The notes under the pieces: model-generated | Told to the model about the DNA's origin: nothing | The model's database searches: none | Seen by the model: only the letters and a program-made list of their open reading frames with translations | Source: Alphaproteobacteria bacterium | Lineage (GTDB): Bacteria; Pseudomonadota; Alphaproteobacteria; SP197 | Assembly (NCBI GenBank): GCA_016869675.1 | Contig: VGDP01000025.1 | Span: forward strand, 1-44,733 | DNA length: 44,733 bases | Reading direction: 5' to 3' | Shown: piece by piece, positions 16,494-25,458 of the stretch | Layout of the letters: each line of letters opens with the position of its first letter | How positions within the stretch are numbered: the first letter of the stretch is position 1 | Program-made: the position numbers and the translations under genes

Positions 16494-17194
16494 GCGGCGA
16501 GACGATCGCCTTCATCTTCGCGCGCGGCGGTTCCTCAATGGCGGGGAAGAATCTCCGCCCACTTCTTGGCCGCTCCTTGCTCGCGCGCGCGGTGAGCGCC
16601 GCAAAGGCTGTCGGCCGTATCGACCGCGTGGTCGTCTCGACCGACGATGCGGCGATCGCCCAGGCGGCGCAGGAGGCGGGCGCCGAAGTGCCGTTCCGCC
16701 GGCCGGCCGAGCTGGCGACGGACCATGCGCCCGAATGGCTCGCGTGGCGCCACGCCATCCAATGGGCGCGCTCGGGCGGCGCGAACTTCACGCGCTTCGT
16801 GTCCGTTCCGACGACCGCGCCGCTGCGCGAGCCCGGCGACATCGCGCGCTGCCTCGATGCGTTTGAGACCGGACTATGGGACGTCGTTCTGACCGTCCGA
16901 CCGGCGGAACGCAGTCCGTACTTCAACATGGTACACCTCGACAGCGCAGGCGCGGCGCATCTCGCGACCAAGCCCGATCGGCCGATCGCCGGGCGCCAAG
17001 GCGCGCCCGTTCTGTACGACGTCACCACGGTTGCCTATGTCGCCGCGCCGGAATTCGTGATGCGCGCCGACGCCATCTTCGCAGGCCGGGTCGGCGCGGT
17101 GATCGTGCCCAAGGAGCGCGCCATCGACATCGACGACGAATGGGATCTGGCAGCAGCCGAGGCATATTTGCGCCGGATGGAGACAACGCGATGA
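16490..17194 (+). CDS. neuA: Acylneuraminate (nonulosonate) cytidylyltransferase, NeuA/LegF family
   Basis: Activates the nonulosonate as a CMP-sugar. The 234-residue protein has FARGGS at 10-15, KN at 20-21, VVSTDDAAIAQAAQEAGAEVPFRRP, SVPTTAPLREPGDI and the late IDIDDEWDL motif, all typical. In the usual ARGGSKGIPGKN motif the Lys after GGS is Ser here (S16), an unusual change at a phosphate-contacting position, although K20 is kept. The GTG start is chosen by the GTGA overlap with the oxidoreductase; the open frame extends well upstream inside that gene. It is followed by an SDR overlapping by ATGA, a neighbour pair like ptmB-ptmA in Campylobacter. Confidence 0.88.
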   Translation: MSGETIAFIFARGGSSMAGKNLRPLLGRSLLARAVSAAKAVGRIDRVVVSTDDAAIAQAAQEAGAEVPFRRPAELATDHAPEWLAWRHAIQWARSGGANFTRFVSVPTTAPLREPGDIARCLDAFETGLWDVVLTVRPAERSPYFNMVHLDSAGAAHLATKPDRPIAGRQGAPVLYDVTTVAYVAAPEFVMRADAIFAGRVGAVIVPKERAIDIDDEWDLAAAEAYLRRMETTR

Positions 17195-18003
17195 GCGGCG
17201 GACGATCGATCGCCCAACTCATGGATTTGCGCGGCCGCACCGCCGCCATCCTCGGCGGCGCGGGGCATATCGGGCTCGCGGCCGGCGAGGCGCTCGCCGA
17301 GCTGGGCGCCGCCGTCGCCGTTATCGACCTGGCGGTGGCGCGGCCCGAAGACGCCGCGCGACGCATCGCATCTACGCATTCGGCCCGCACGGCGGGAATC
17401 GCGTGTGATCTGATGGAGGCGGACGCACCCGCGCGACTCGGGCGCGAACTCGAACGTTTCGAGGGCAGGCTCGACATTCTTGTCAACTGCGCGGCGCTGG
17501 TGGGAACGAGCGATCTCGAAGGCTGGGCGGTGCCGTTCGAACGCCAGGGCGCGGATGCGTGGCGGAAGGCCATGGAGGTCAATCTGACCGCGCCGTTCTT
17601 CGTCATCCAGAACCTCGCGCCGCGCCTGGCCGCCTCCGGGAACGGCGCGGTCGTGAACGTCGCGTCCATCCACGGCCTGTCAGGGCCCGATTGGCGCCTA
17701 TACGAGGGCACGGCCTTGGCCAACCCGGCGGCCTACGCCGCGAGCAAGGCCGGCCTCATCCAGGCGACGCGGTGGCTGGCCACGACGCTGGCCCCGCGCG
17801 TGCGCGTCAACGCGCTGAGCCCCGGCGGAATCCTGCGGGGACAACCCCGCACGTTCGTCGAGCGCTACGAGCATCGCACGCCGCTCGGGCGCATGGGCCG
17901 CGAGGACGACCTCAAAGGCGCCATCGCCTTCCTGGCAAGCGATCTCTCGGCCTACGTCACCGGCGAGAACATCGTCGTCGACGGCGGATGGACCGCATGG
18001 TGA
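17191..18003 (+). CDS. Short-chain dehydrogenase/reductase (PtmA-like)
   Basis: A 270-residue classical SDR. Cofactor motif GGAGHIG is at 22-28, an NCAAL segment stands in for NNAG at ~99-103, and the catalytic Ser159, Tyr182 and Lys186 (YAASK) are all present. The C-terminal SPGGI and VTGENIVVDGGWTAW are standard. Its position directly after neuA parallels ptmA of legionaminic-acid clusters, but the reaction is unknown. It overlaps the next gene by 7 bases. Confidence 0.85.
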   Translation: MSGGRSIAQLMDLRGRTAAILGGAGHIGLAAGEALAELGAAVAVIDLAVARPEDAARRIASTHSARTAGIACDLMEADAPARLGRELERFEGRLDILVNCAALVGTSDLEGWAVPFERQGADAWRKAMEVNLTAPFFVIQNLAPRLAASGNGAVVNVASIHGLSGPDWRLYEGTALANPAAYAASKAGLIQATRWLATTLAPRVRVNALSPGGILRGQPRTFVERYEHRTPLGRMGREDDLKGAIAFLASDLSAYVTGENIVVDGGWTAW

Positions 18004-19889
18004 ACGCGCCACCTGTTGCCGACGGTGCGACAACGCCCGGACGCTCGATGCCTGCGACAATGCGCAAGGGCGTCGCCATGCTGGGACCCAGCTGGCCCAA
18101 GCTGTCCGCCTTGCTCGCTCTGTTCATGGCGACGACGGTGGTCGAAGGCTTCGGCATTGGCATGCTTCTGCCGGTCGCGGAACTTCTCCAAGTCGGTGGC
18201 GAGTTGTCGGACGCCGTGCGAAACCAGCCCCACTGGCGTTATCTCGCCGCGGGCGCGGACTTCCTGGGCGTGCCGCTGTCGCTGCCCACCCTGCTCTTGG
18301 CGAGCCTTGCGCTCTTCACCATCCGCAACGCCCTCGTCTACGCCCGCTCGGTCCTCGTCGCGGTCGCGGCCCAGCACTTCATCCTGGACAACCGCGCCCG
18401 CGGCTTCTGGCTTTTCCTGCAAGCGCGCAACGACTACCAGGACACGATGTCGATCGGCCGCGTGGTCAACGACCTGAATCTCCAGATTTCGACGTCGTCG
18501 AGCGCCATCTTCTCGCTGGTCTCGATCGCGCACATTGCCTTCATGGCGGCATACTATTTCGCGTTCCTGTTTCTCCTTTCCTGGAAGATGACACTCGCCA
18601 TTCTTTTGGTACTGGGCCTCGCCTATTTCGTTGTCCTGCCGATCGCCAGGGCTTCCCACAAAGTGGGCGAGACGCTCGTGGGCGCCAACCAGGCCGCCTC
18701 TGCCTTCCTGGTCGAGCGCCTGGGGGCCACGCGCCTCATCCGCCTGGCTCGCTCCGAGACGGCGGAGGTGGAGGAGATGCGCCGGCGCGCCAAGCGCCAA
18801 GCGAGCGGCGAGATCGCGCTTATCCGCAACAGCGCGCGCACGGCCCTCATCATCGAGAGCTTCGTCGCGGCGTGCGTGATCGCACTCTTGCATTTCGGCA
18901 CCACCGTCCTGTCGCTAGAACTGGCGACGATCGGGATGACCTTGGCGATCCTCATCCGCCAGCTTCCCGTCGTGCGGGAGTTCATCATCGTGCGCCAGGC
19001 GATCGTCTCCAATTCGCCGTCCGTTGCGCGCGTCGTCGACCTGTTCGAGGAAATGGAGCGGACCGCCGAACCGACAACGGGCGAGCGCGACGACGCGCGC
19101 CTGCGCGATTCGATCATCTTCGACAACGTGACGTTCCGGTATTCCGCAGGTGGCGACGCGGCCTTGAACGGCGTGTCCCTCGTGATCCCGGCCGGCAAGA
19201 TGACCGCCCTGGTGGGCCCCAGCGGCGGCGGGAAATCGACGCTCATCGACATGCTTCCAAGGCTGCGCGAACCGGACAGCGGGGAGATTCGGCTGGACGG
19301 GACGCCGATCCGGGAATTCACGCACCGATCCTTGCGCGGGATCATGTCCTATGCGCCGCAAGCCCCGCAGATCTTCAACTCAACGGTGGCCGAGCACATC
19401 CGCTACGGCCGTCCGGAGGCGAGCGAGGATGAGATTCGCACGGCGGCGGAACGGGCGGGCGCCCGCGCCTTCATTGAGGCGTGGCCCGAAGGCTTCGAGA
19501 CCATGCTCGGTGAGAAGGGCGTGCGGTTGTCCGGCGGACAGAAGCAGCGCATCGATCTGGCGCGCGCGCTCGTCGGCCACGCGGACCTTCTGATTCTCGA
19601 CGAGCCGACCAGCAACATCGACAGCGAGTCCGAATTCCATTTCCAGAAGGCGATTCAGTCTCTGCGTGGCGAAACCGGGAGGACGATCGTCGTGGTCGGA
19701 CACCGCCTCTCGACGGTTCGCGACGCGGATCAGATCGTCGTGATGGACGGCGGGCGCGTCATGGATTGCGGCACGCACGCCGAGCTTCTCGAGCGCAGCG
19801 GCTGGTACGCCGCCGCGTTCCGGATGCAGGTCGAGGGCCTCACGGCGGAATCCCCATTCACCCAAACCGAAGAAAAATTGGCGTCATGA
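17997..19889 (+). CDS. ABC transporter, fused permease-ATPase (MsbA/PglK-like exporter)
   Basis: A 630-residue half-transporter. About five or six membrane segments occupy residues ~25-340 (for example LLALFMATTVVEGFGIGMLLP and AAYYFAFLFLL). The nucleotide-binding domain follows with Walker A GPSGGGKST, Q-loop APQAPQIF, signature LSGGQKQR, Walker B LLILDEPTSNID and the switch His in VGHRLST. This type flips or exports lipid-linked glycans. ATG 17997 is preferred over the adjacent GTG 18000; the frame is open further upstream inside the SDR gene. It lies between the two nonulosonate modules and is the only transporter of this kind in the window. A stop overlap (ATGA) couples it to pseB. Confidence 0.88.
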   Translation: MVNAPPVADGATTPGRSMPATMRKGVAMLGPSWPKLSALLALFMATTVVEGFGIGMLLPVAELLQVGGELSDAVRNQPHWRYLAAGADFLGVPLSLPTLLLASLALFTIRNALVYARSVLVAVAAQHFILDNRARGFWLFLQARNDYQDTMSIGRVVNDLNLQISTSSSAIFSLVSIAHIAFMAAYYFAFLFLLSWKMTLAILLVLGLAYFVVLPIARASHKVGETLVGANQAASAFLVERLGATRLIRLARSETAEVEEMRRRAKRQASGEIALIRNSARTALIIESFVAACVIALLHFGTTVLSLELATIGMTLAILIRQLPVVREFIIVRQAIVSNSPSVARVVDLFEEMERTAEPTTGERDDARLRDSIIFDNVTFRYSAGGDAALNGVSLVIPAGKMTALVGPSGGGKSTLIDMLPRLREPDSGEIRLDGTPIREFTHRSLRGIMSYAPQAPQIFNSTVAEHIRYGRPEASEDEIRTAAERAGARAFIEAWPEGFETMLGEKGVRLSGGQKQRIDLARALVGHADLLILDEPTSNIDSESEFHFQKAIQSLRGETGRTIVVVGHRLSTVRDADQIVVMDGGRVMDCGTHAELLERSGWYAAAFRMQVEGLTAESPFTQTEEKLAS

Positions 19890-20920
19890 CAAACGCGAAG
19901 AGGCGCGACTTCCGCGCGCCAGAGCCTCAACTGGACGGCAAGTCGATCCTGGTGACGGGCGGCACGGGCTCCTTCGGCCGACGCTTCGTCCGCACGGTTC
20001 TGGACCGCTACAAACCCGAACGGCTGATCGTCTTCTCGCGCGACGAGTTGAAGCAGTTCGAGATGCAGCACGAGCCGGGATTCGAGGGCCATCCGGCGCT
20101 ACGCTTCTTCCTCGGCGACGTGCGCGACGACGGCCGATTGGAAATGGCCTTGCGGGACGTCGATATCGTCGTCCATGCGGCCGCGCTCAAGCAAATCACC
20201 GCGGCCGAATACAATCCTTTCGAGTGCATCCGGACAAACGTGCACGGTGCCGAGAACCTGGTGCGCGCGGCCCTGCGTGCCGGCGTCCGGCAGGTTGTGG
20301 CACTGTCGACCGACAAGGCCGCGAATCCGATCAACCTCTACGGAGCGAGCAAGTTGGCGTCGGATAAGATTTTCATCGCGGGCAACAATCTGGCGGGTGT
20401 TGCGCCGACGCGCTTCGGTGTCGTCCGCTACGGGAACGTGATCGGTTCGCGCGGCTCGGTGGTTCCATTCTTCCGAAAACTCCTTGCCGACGGCGTGACC
20501 GCACTGCCGGTCACGGACGAACGCATGACCCGGTTCTGGATCACCCTTCAGCAAGGCGTCGACCTCGTGCTGTCCACGTTGGTCCTCATGCGCGGTGGGG
20601 AAATCTTCGTGCCGAAAATACCCAGCATGCGCGTGATCGACCTTGCCGCGCTCATGTCGCCGGGGACGGCCCCGCGCTTCATCGGCATCCGGCCCGGCGA
20701 GAAGGTGCACGAGGCGCTCATCGCCGAGGAAGAGGCGCGCAACACCTACGATCTTGGCGATCGCTACGTGATCGCACCGTCGTTCCGGTTCTGGTCCGCA
20801 GATGGGCTCGACCCGCGGGCGCGGCCGATCGGCGACGAGTCCTTCAGCTACATGAGCAACAACAATTCCGAGTGGTTGAGCAAAGGGGAGCTGGAGGCGC
20901 TCCTCGCGGAGACCCCGTGA
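19886..20920 (+). CDS. pseB: UDP-GlcNAc 4,6-dehydratase (5-inverting), PseB family
   Basis: First step of pseudaminic-acid synthesis: UDP-GlcNAc to UDP-2-acetamido-2,6-dideoxy-beta-L-arabino-hexos-4-ulose. The 344-residue extended SDR has VTGGTGSFG at 23-31, AALKQI at ~99-104, STDKAANP (141-148) and the Y152-x3-K156 motif in YGASK, then RYGNVIGSRGSVVPFF, MTRFWITL and GIRPGEKVHE. These are PseB/CapD-type hallmarks, and the aminotransferase PseC follows at once. A ~15-residue N-terminal extension precedes the Rossmann fold. Confidence 0.92.
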   Translation: MTNAKRRDFRAPEPQLDGKSILVTGGTGSFGRRFVRTVLDRYKPERLIVFSRDELKQFEMQHEPGFEGHPALRFFLGDVRDDGRLEMALRDVDIVVHAAALKQITAAEYNPFECIRTNVHGAENLVRAALRAGVRQVVALSTDKAANPINLYGASKLASDKIFIAGNNLAGVAPTRFGVVRYGNVIGSRGSVVPFFRKLLADGVTALPVTDERMTRFWITLQQGVDLVLSTLVLMRGGEIFVPKIPSMRVIDLAALMSPGTAPRFIGIRPGEKVHEALIAEEEARNTYDLGDRYVIAPSFRFWSADGLDPRARPIGDESFSYMSNNNSEWLSKGELEALLAETP

Positions 20921-22137
20921 TGACGGACCGCGTGCTCGGATACGGCCAGCAGCATATCGGGGACGATGACGTGGCCGCGGTGGTTGCCGCGCTGCGCGGC
21001 GAGTTTCTGACCACCGGTCCCGCCGTCCAAGCCTTCGAGACCGCGTTTGCCCGCGCGGTCGGCGCGCGCCACGCCGTCGCCTGCATGAACGGAACCGCCG
21101 CTTTGCACCTTGCGGCGCTTGCCCTCGATCTGAAGCCGGGTGACTGCGCGATCGTGCCCGCCGTCACCTTCCTCGCCACCGCGAACGCCGTGCGCTACGT
21201 GGGCGCGGAACCCGTGTTCGCCGACGTGGACGCGAACACGGCACTCATGTCGCCCGAGCATCTGGAAGCCGCCATCGTCCGCGCGCCATCGCCTCCCAAA
21301 GCGGTCTTCCCCGTGCACATCGGCGGCCCAAGCTGTGACATGGCCGGGATTGCCGCGGTGGCCGCACGCCACGGCATGACGGTCGTCGAGGACGCGTGCC
21401 ACGCCCTCGGCACAACGGGAGATGGCGCGGGAATGCCTTTCATCGCGGGCGACTGCCGGTGGAGCCGAATGACGGTCTTCTCCGCGCACCCCGTGAAGAT
21501 GATGACCATGGGTGAGGGCGGGGTCGTGACGACGAACGAGGCGCACACCGCGAAGCGCCTGGCGCGCCTGCGCAACCACGGCCTCGTGCGCGACGCGACC
21601 GACTTCACGGTGCGCGAACAGGCCTTTGCGGCCGACGAAAGCGCGAATCCTTGGTACTACGAGATGGACGAGGTTGGATTCAATTATCGGGCGAGCGATC
21701 TGCAGTGTGCCCTCGGATCGAGCCAGCTCGCGAAGCTCGACCGCTTCGTGGAACGCCGGCGCGTTCTTATCCGCCTCTACGAGGAAGCACTGCGCGATGC
21801 GCCCGTTCGCGGCATCGAGGCGGAGACTCGGAATTTCGGTCAGCGCGTGGGCTGGCATCTGTTCCGCATCCGCGTGGACTTCCGGGCGCTGGGCTGCGAC
21901 AGGGCGGCCTTCATGCGCCGCCTCTTGCGCCGCGGGGTGGGCAGCCAAGTGCACTACATGCCGCTTTACCGGCATCCCTACTACGCGCGGCGCTGGAACC
22001 GACAAGGCTTGCCGGGGGCTGAGGCCTACTACGCGGGAACGCTCAGCCTGCCGCTTCACTGCAACATGACGGACGGGGATGTGGGCCGCGTCGTCGCGGC
22101 CATCGCCGAAGCGGCCGAGCCGGGGCCCCACGCGTGA
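20920..22137 (+). CDS. pseC: UDP-4-amino-4,6-dideoxy-N-acetyl-altrosamine transaminase, PseC family
   Basis: PLP-dependent DegT-family aminotransferase that aminates the PseB product at C4. The 405-residue protein has the PseC start VLGYGQQHIGDDDVAAV, the AVACMNGTAALHLA segment at ~52-65, VEDACHALG, and the catalytic Lys193 in SAHPVKMMTMGEGG, the PseC-specific form of this motif. MDEVGFNYRASDLQCALG and the late SLPLHCNMTDGDV are also typical. ATG 20920 is chosen; GTG 20917 is an alternative. The cytidylyltransferase gene overlaps its stop by GTGA. Confidence 0.92.
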   Translation: MTDRVLGYGQQHIGDDDVAAVVAALRGEFLTTGPAVQAFETAFARAVGARHAVACMNGTAALHLAALALDLKPGDCAIVPAVTFLATANAVRYVGAEPVFADVDANTALMSPEHLEAAIVRAPSPPKAVFPVHIGGPSCDMAGIAAVAARHGMTVVEDACHALGTTGDGAGMPFIAGDCRWSRMTVFSAHPVKMMTMGEGGVVTTNEAHTAKRLARLRNHGLVRDATDFTVREQAFAADESANPWYYEMDEVGFNYRASDLQCALGSSQLAKLDRFVERRRVLIRLYEEALRDAPVRGIEAETRNFGQRVGWHLFRIRVDFRALGCDRAAFMRRLLRRGVGSQVHYMPLYRHPYYARRWNRQGLPGAEAYYAGTLSLPLHCNMTDGDVGRVVAAIAEAAEPGPHA

Positions 22138-22811
22138 CGAGCGTCGTCATCGTGCAGGCGCGCATGGGCTCGACGCGTCTTCCTGGCAAGGTGCTGATGT
22201 CGCTCGGCGGCCGGACCGTGCTCGACCACGTCCTCGTGCGCTGCAAGGCCGTGGCAGCGGATGCGGTTTGTCTGGCCACTTCCACTCTGGCACGGGACGA
22301 CGCCGTGGCGCGCGAGGCGACACGGCTCGGGGTTCATGTCTTTCGCGGCGACGAGCATGACGTTCTTTCGCGCTACCACGGCGCGGCGCGCGAACTGGGC
22401 GCCAGCGAGGTGCTGCGCGTGACGGCGGACTGTCCGCTCATCGACCCGGAGGTGTGCGCGCAGGTGATCGCGAGGCGCCGGAATGCGGGCACAGACTACG
22501 CCTGCAATTTCTCGCCGCCGAGTTTTCCGCACGGCCTCGATTGCGAGGCCTTCACCATGGAAACGCTCGAGCGCGCCCAGCGCGAGAGCAAGACCGCCTA
22601 TCAGCGCGAGCACGTGAGTGTCTGGATGATCGAATCGCCCGACATCACGAAGGCCAATCTCGCCAATCCGGGCGCCGATGCCTCGTGCCACCGCTGGACG
22701 CTCGACACGCCGGAGGATTACCGGTTCCTGAGCCAGGCCTTCAACGCGCACGCCGAGGCGCTCGCCTCCATGCGCTGGCGCGATCTTCTTCGGGTCCTTC
22801 CACGGCACTAA
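22134..22811 (+). CDS. SpsF-type cytidylyltransferase (PseF role)
   Basis: A 225-residue nucleotidyltransferase of the SpsF/glycosyl-cytidylyl family: VIVQARMGSTRLPGKVLMSLGG at the N-terminus, ATSTLARDDAVA, FRGDEHDVLSRYH, RVTADCPLIDP (metal-binding Asp) and RWTLDTPEDY. In Pse clusters of some bacteria this family takes the place of NeuA-like PseF and makes CMP-pseudaminate. The GTG start overlaps pseC. Together with neuA at 16490 this gives one CMP-activating enzyme for each nonulosonate module. Confidence 0.82.
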   Translation: MTSVVIVQARMGSTRLPGKVLMSLGGRTVLDHVLVRCKAVAADAVCLATSTLARDDAVAREATRLGVHVFRGDEHDVLSRYHGAARELGASEVLRVTADCPLIDPEVCAQVIARRRNAGTDYACNFSPPSFPHGLDCEAFTMETLERAQRESKTAYQREHVSVWMIESPDITKANLANPGADASCHRWTLDTPEDYRFLSQAFNAHAEALASMRWRDLLRVLPRH

Positions 22812-22828
22812 CCGGAGCGACTGCCGAC

Positions 22829-23692
22829 ATGGCGAAAAACACCGCATGCCCCGTGTGCCTGGGGCGCTTTCTTCGCGCGCGGCCCGAACGCCTCAGGGAC
22901 GCCGAGGGAATTCGCGTCCTGGAATGCGACGACTGCACGCACGTGTTCCTCGATTCCTTCGACCACATCAACGAAGCGTACTTCGACCGTGGCGAATTCC
23001 TCCTGAACAAGCCCTTCCTCGACGGCGTGGACGACCGTCTGCGCCATTACGAGCACGAAAACAGCGAGCGGTTCGATCGTGTGGGGCCGCTGGTGGTGAA
23101 CAAGCGTGTGCTCGACTTCGGCTGCGGTGCGGGCGCGCTTATCGAAAAGATTCTGCCGCTCGCAAAATCGGTCGAAGGTCTGGAAAAGACCGAGCCGTTC
23201 CGCCGCCGTCTGATCCAGCGCGGCCATCGCGTCCACGAGAAGATCGGCGATCTCGATTCCTCCTACGACGTGATTCTGGCGTTCCACGTCGTCGAACACC
23301 TGCCCGACCCGGTGGAATCCCTTCGCGGCTTGGCGAAGTGCCTGAATCCCGACGGCCTGATCTATCTCGAAGTGCCGAACGTGAACGACGCGCTCATGAC
23401 CCTCTACGACGTCGAACCGGCCCAGAAATTCCTGTTCTTCCAGGATCACCTCCAATATTTAACGCGCGCGAGTCTGGCGCGGACGGTCAAGCGGGCGGGC
23501 CTTCGCGTGGTCACGATGAGCGGGCACAACCGTTTCGGTCTCGCCAATCACCTTTATTGGCTCCGGCACGGCAAACCGGGCGGCCACAAGATCTGGTCCT
23601 TCCTCGAATCGAAGACGATGTTCGAGGAATATTCCCGGATGCTGGCCGCGGCGGACCTGTCCGATACCCTGGTCGCCGAGATTCGCCTTTGA
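22829..23692 (+). CDS. SAM-dependent methyltransferase with N-terminal zinc ribbon
   Basis: A 287-residue class I methyltransferase. A four-cysteine ribbon (C7, C10, C33, C36; CPVC and CDDC) precedes the SAM-binding motif VLDFGCGAG (94-102). AFHVVEHLPDPVESLRGLAKCL and YLEVPNVNDAL are typical motif II/III segments. This architecture (Methyltransf_23-like with zinc ribbon) is common in O-antigen and flagellin-glycan clusters, where it methylates sugars. The ribosome site GGAG lies 11 bases before ATG 22829. The next gene starts with a TTG overlapping its stop. Confidence 0.82.
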   Translation: MAKNTACPVCLGRFLRARPERLRDAEGIRVLECDDCTHVFLDSFDHINEAYFDRGEFLLNKPFLDGVDDRLRHYEHENSERFDRVGPLVVNKRVLDFGCGAGALIEKILPLAKSVEGLEKTEPFRRRLIQRGHRVHEKIGDLDSSYDVILAFHVVEHLPDPVESLRGLAKCLNPDGLIYLEVPNVNDALMTLYDVEPAQKFLFFQDHLQYLTRASLARTVKRAGLRVVTMSGHNRFGLANHLYWLRHGKPGGHKIWSFLESKTMFEEYSRMLAAADLSDTLVAEIRL

Positions 23693-25458
23693 ACGAACGG
23701 AGGCTGCCGTTCGCCCTGGTCTACGACCGCGCGGACGCCGAATCGTTTTCCAAGGAGCGGCCGGCCGCCCGTTCGGTCTGTGCGCTTTCGCCCGCCGCGC
23801 GCGTCGCCCTTGCCCGCGACGCCATCCCATGCATCGACGGCCTGAGCCGGTACGGCGATTGCGCGCACGCCCAGACCATCGTCAAGCGGGAACGGCTCCG
23901 GGCGCGGTGGCAGGTGGCGCTCGAACCGCTGCGTCCGACATTCGCCGAATGGCACATGTTGGATATCGCGTTCGTGACACTGTTCAACGGGTTCGACCGG
24001 ATCCGCAGGATCGCCGGGCCGGATGGCCCGTGGCTGGTTCGGGTAGACGGGGTATGGACGCGGCACGAGGAACGTGCGGCGGCTAGCCTTGCGATGACCC
24101 ATCACATCATGGACCGCTACTGGCATTCATTTGGCAACTTCAAATTCAGGCCGCCGCCCTTGCCCTGGCTGTATCGCGCGTTGCGGGCCGCGCTCATCCT
24201 CGCCGGCCGGCGCCGGGCGCCCAGTTGGGTCGCGACGCGGTCGGATCATCCGCTTGGCCTGGAGCGCGCGCTCGCACGGACGCGGCCCGGGTTGCGCCAA
24301 TGGCATATGTCGTGCGCCGAGGACGGCGCGTGGGAGTACGCGCGCCTCGTTCGCGAAATGTGGCGAAGCCTGGCCGGAGCGTTCCAAATCCAGCTGCGCG
24401 CCGTTCCACGCCGGGGGGCGCATATCGAGAAGCGGTTCAGGCAAGCGCTCGAGTGCTTTCCGGATCCGGATTGCCGTGCGCTTCTGGGAAGTTTCTCCGC
24501 CCAGATCTTCAGGACGTTCGAGATCGCCGCCGGCGCCGAGGTTGAATTTTCGGCGATGCTGGGACGGATCAGGCCGGCATTCATGCTGTCCAGTGAAATC
24601 AGCGACGGGCTGACGGCCGCACTGTTCTCGTCGTGCGGCGAGAAGGGCGTGGCGCGGACGATCGCGAGCCACAACAGTTTTGCGCCGGTCGGCGGAGGGG
24701 TGAACGCGCTGTCGCTGCGCGACCAGATTGGGCACCAGTACGCGGACGGACGAGCCGAGGCAATGCTGTTCTGGACGCCGTCGGCCTATGCGGCGGCCAG
24801 CGGCGCATTTCCGGGCCGCCCATTGTCCCTTCTCTCCGCCTTGCCCCCGACGGCCCGCGCGGAGGCCAGAACGCCCGGCCCCTTCATGGTCTTGCACGCC
24901 AGCAACTGCCTGCGGTTCTTCTCGCGCGCAGACTGGATCTACGAGAACGTCGACGAGTTCGTCGCCGGCGCCGTCGCATTGATCGGCGCGGGTTTGACGG
25001 TGGACGGCACGGCCTATGTCCTTCGCACCAAAGTACGGCGATACGAGATGGACGAGGCGACACTGCGCGCCATGCTACCCCCGAGCGAGCGCGTCGAGAT
25101 CGCCTTCCGGCACACCAGGCCCTTCGCAGAGGACCTTGCGCGTGCCGATCTGCTCGTGGCGTTCCGTTCGACGACCATAATGCAGGCGCTCTATGCCCGG
25201 AAACCGGTGCTGCTCTGGGGCATCACGCCACGCTACCGGGAACTGAACGGCCGCGAGACGCCACCCACATCTGGCGACCGTGCCGCCGTGTACAGCGTGC
25301 GGCGCGCGGAGGCTCTCGGCCCCATGCTGGCCGGAATCCGGAACGCGCACAGGGGGGCGCCGCTCACCGACGAGGAGCTCGCGCCCTATCTCGTGCCGCC
25401 CGGCGCGATGACGGTCGACCAATGGGCCTGCACATGCCTCGCGCCGCGTTCCGCCTAG
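23689..25458 (+). CDS. Large putative glycosyltransferase, unassigned
   Basis: A 589-residue cytoplasmic protein I cannot place firmly. Its C-terminal part has a GT-B-like donor-site pattern, LVAFRSTTIMQALYARKPVLLWG, comparable to the Ser/Thr-rich loop plus Pro-Val of the capsule-type glycosyltransferase at 7670 and of the protein at 35919. The N-terminal ~240 residues carry several Arg/Trp-rich helices (RALRAALILAGRRR may be membrane-associated). The start is TTG 23689, overlapping the methyltransferase stop; the frame is open upstream but only in that gene. Its end overlaps pseG by 25 bases. Position inside the pseudaminic module suggests it transfers that sugar. Confidence 0.6.
   Translation: MNERRLPFALVYDRADAESFSKERPAARSVCALSPAARVALARDAIPCIDGLSRYGDCAHAQTIVKRERLRARWQVALEPLRPTFAEWHMLDIAFVTLFNGFDRIRRIAGPDGPWLVRVDGVWTRHEERAAASLAMTHHIMDRYWHSFGNFKFRPPPLPWLYRALRAALILAGRRRAPSWVATRSDHPLGLERALARTRPGLRQWHMSCAEDGAWEYARLVREMWRSLAGAFQIQLRAVPRRGAHIEKRFRQALECFPDPDCRALLGSFSAQIFRTFEIAAGAEVEFSAMLGRIRPAFMLSSEISDGLTAALFSSCGEKGVARTIASHNSFAPVGGGVNALSLRDQIGHQYADGRAEAMLFWTPSAYAAASGAFPGRPLSLLSALPPTARAEARTPGPFMVLHASNCLRFFSRADWIYENVDEFVAGAVALIGAGLTVDGTAYVLRTKVRRYEMDEATLRAMLPPSERVEIAFRHTRPFAEDLARADLLVAFRSTTIMQALYARKPVLLWGITPRYRELNGRETPPTSGDRAAVYSVRRAEALGPMLAGIRNAHRGAPLTDEELAPYLVPPGAMTVDQWACTCLAPRSA

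Noticed and set aside
22846-23688. An upstream extension of the large glycosyltransferase frame
   Set aside because: It lies inside the zinc-ribbon methyltransferase gene, whose motifs are clear; the frame is Arg-rich there.
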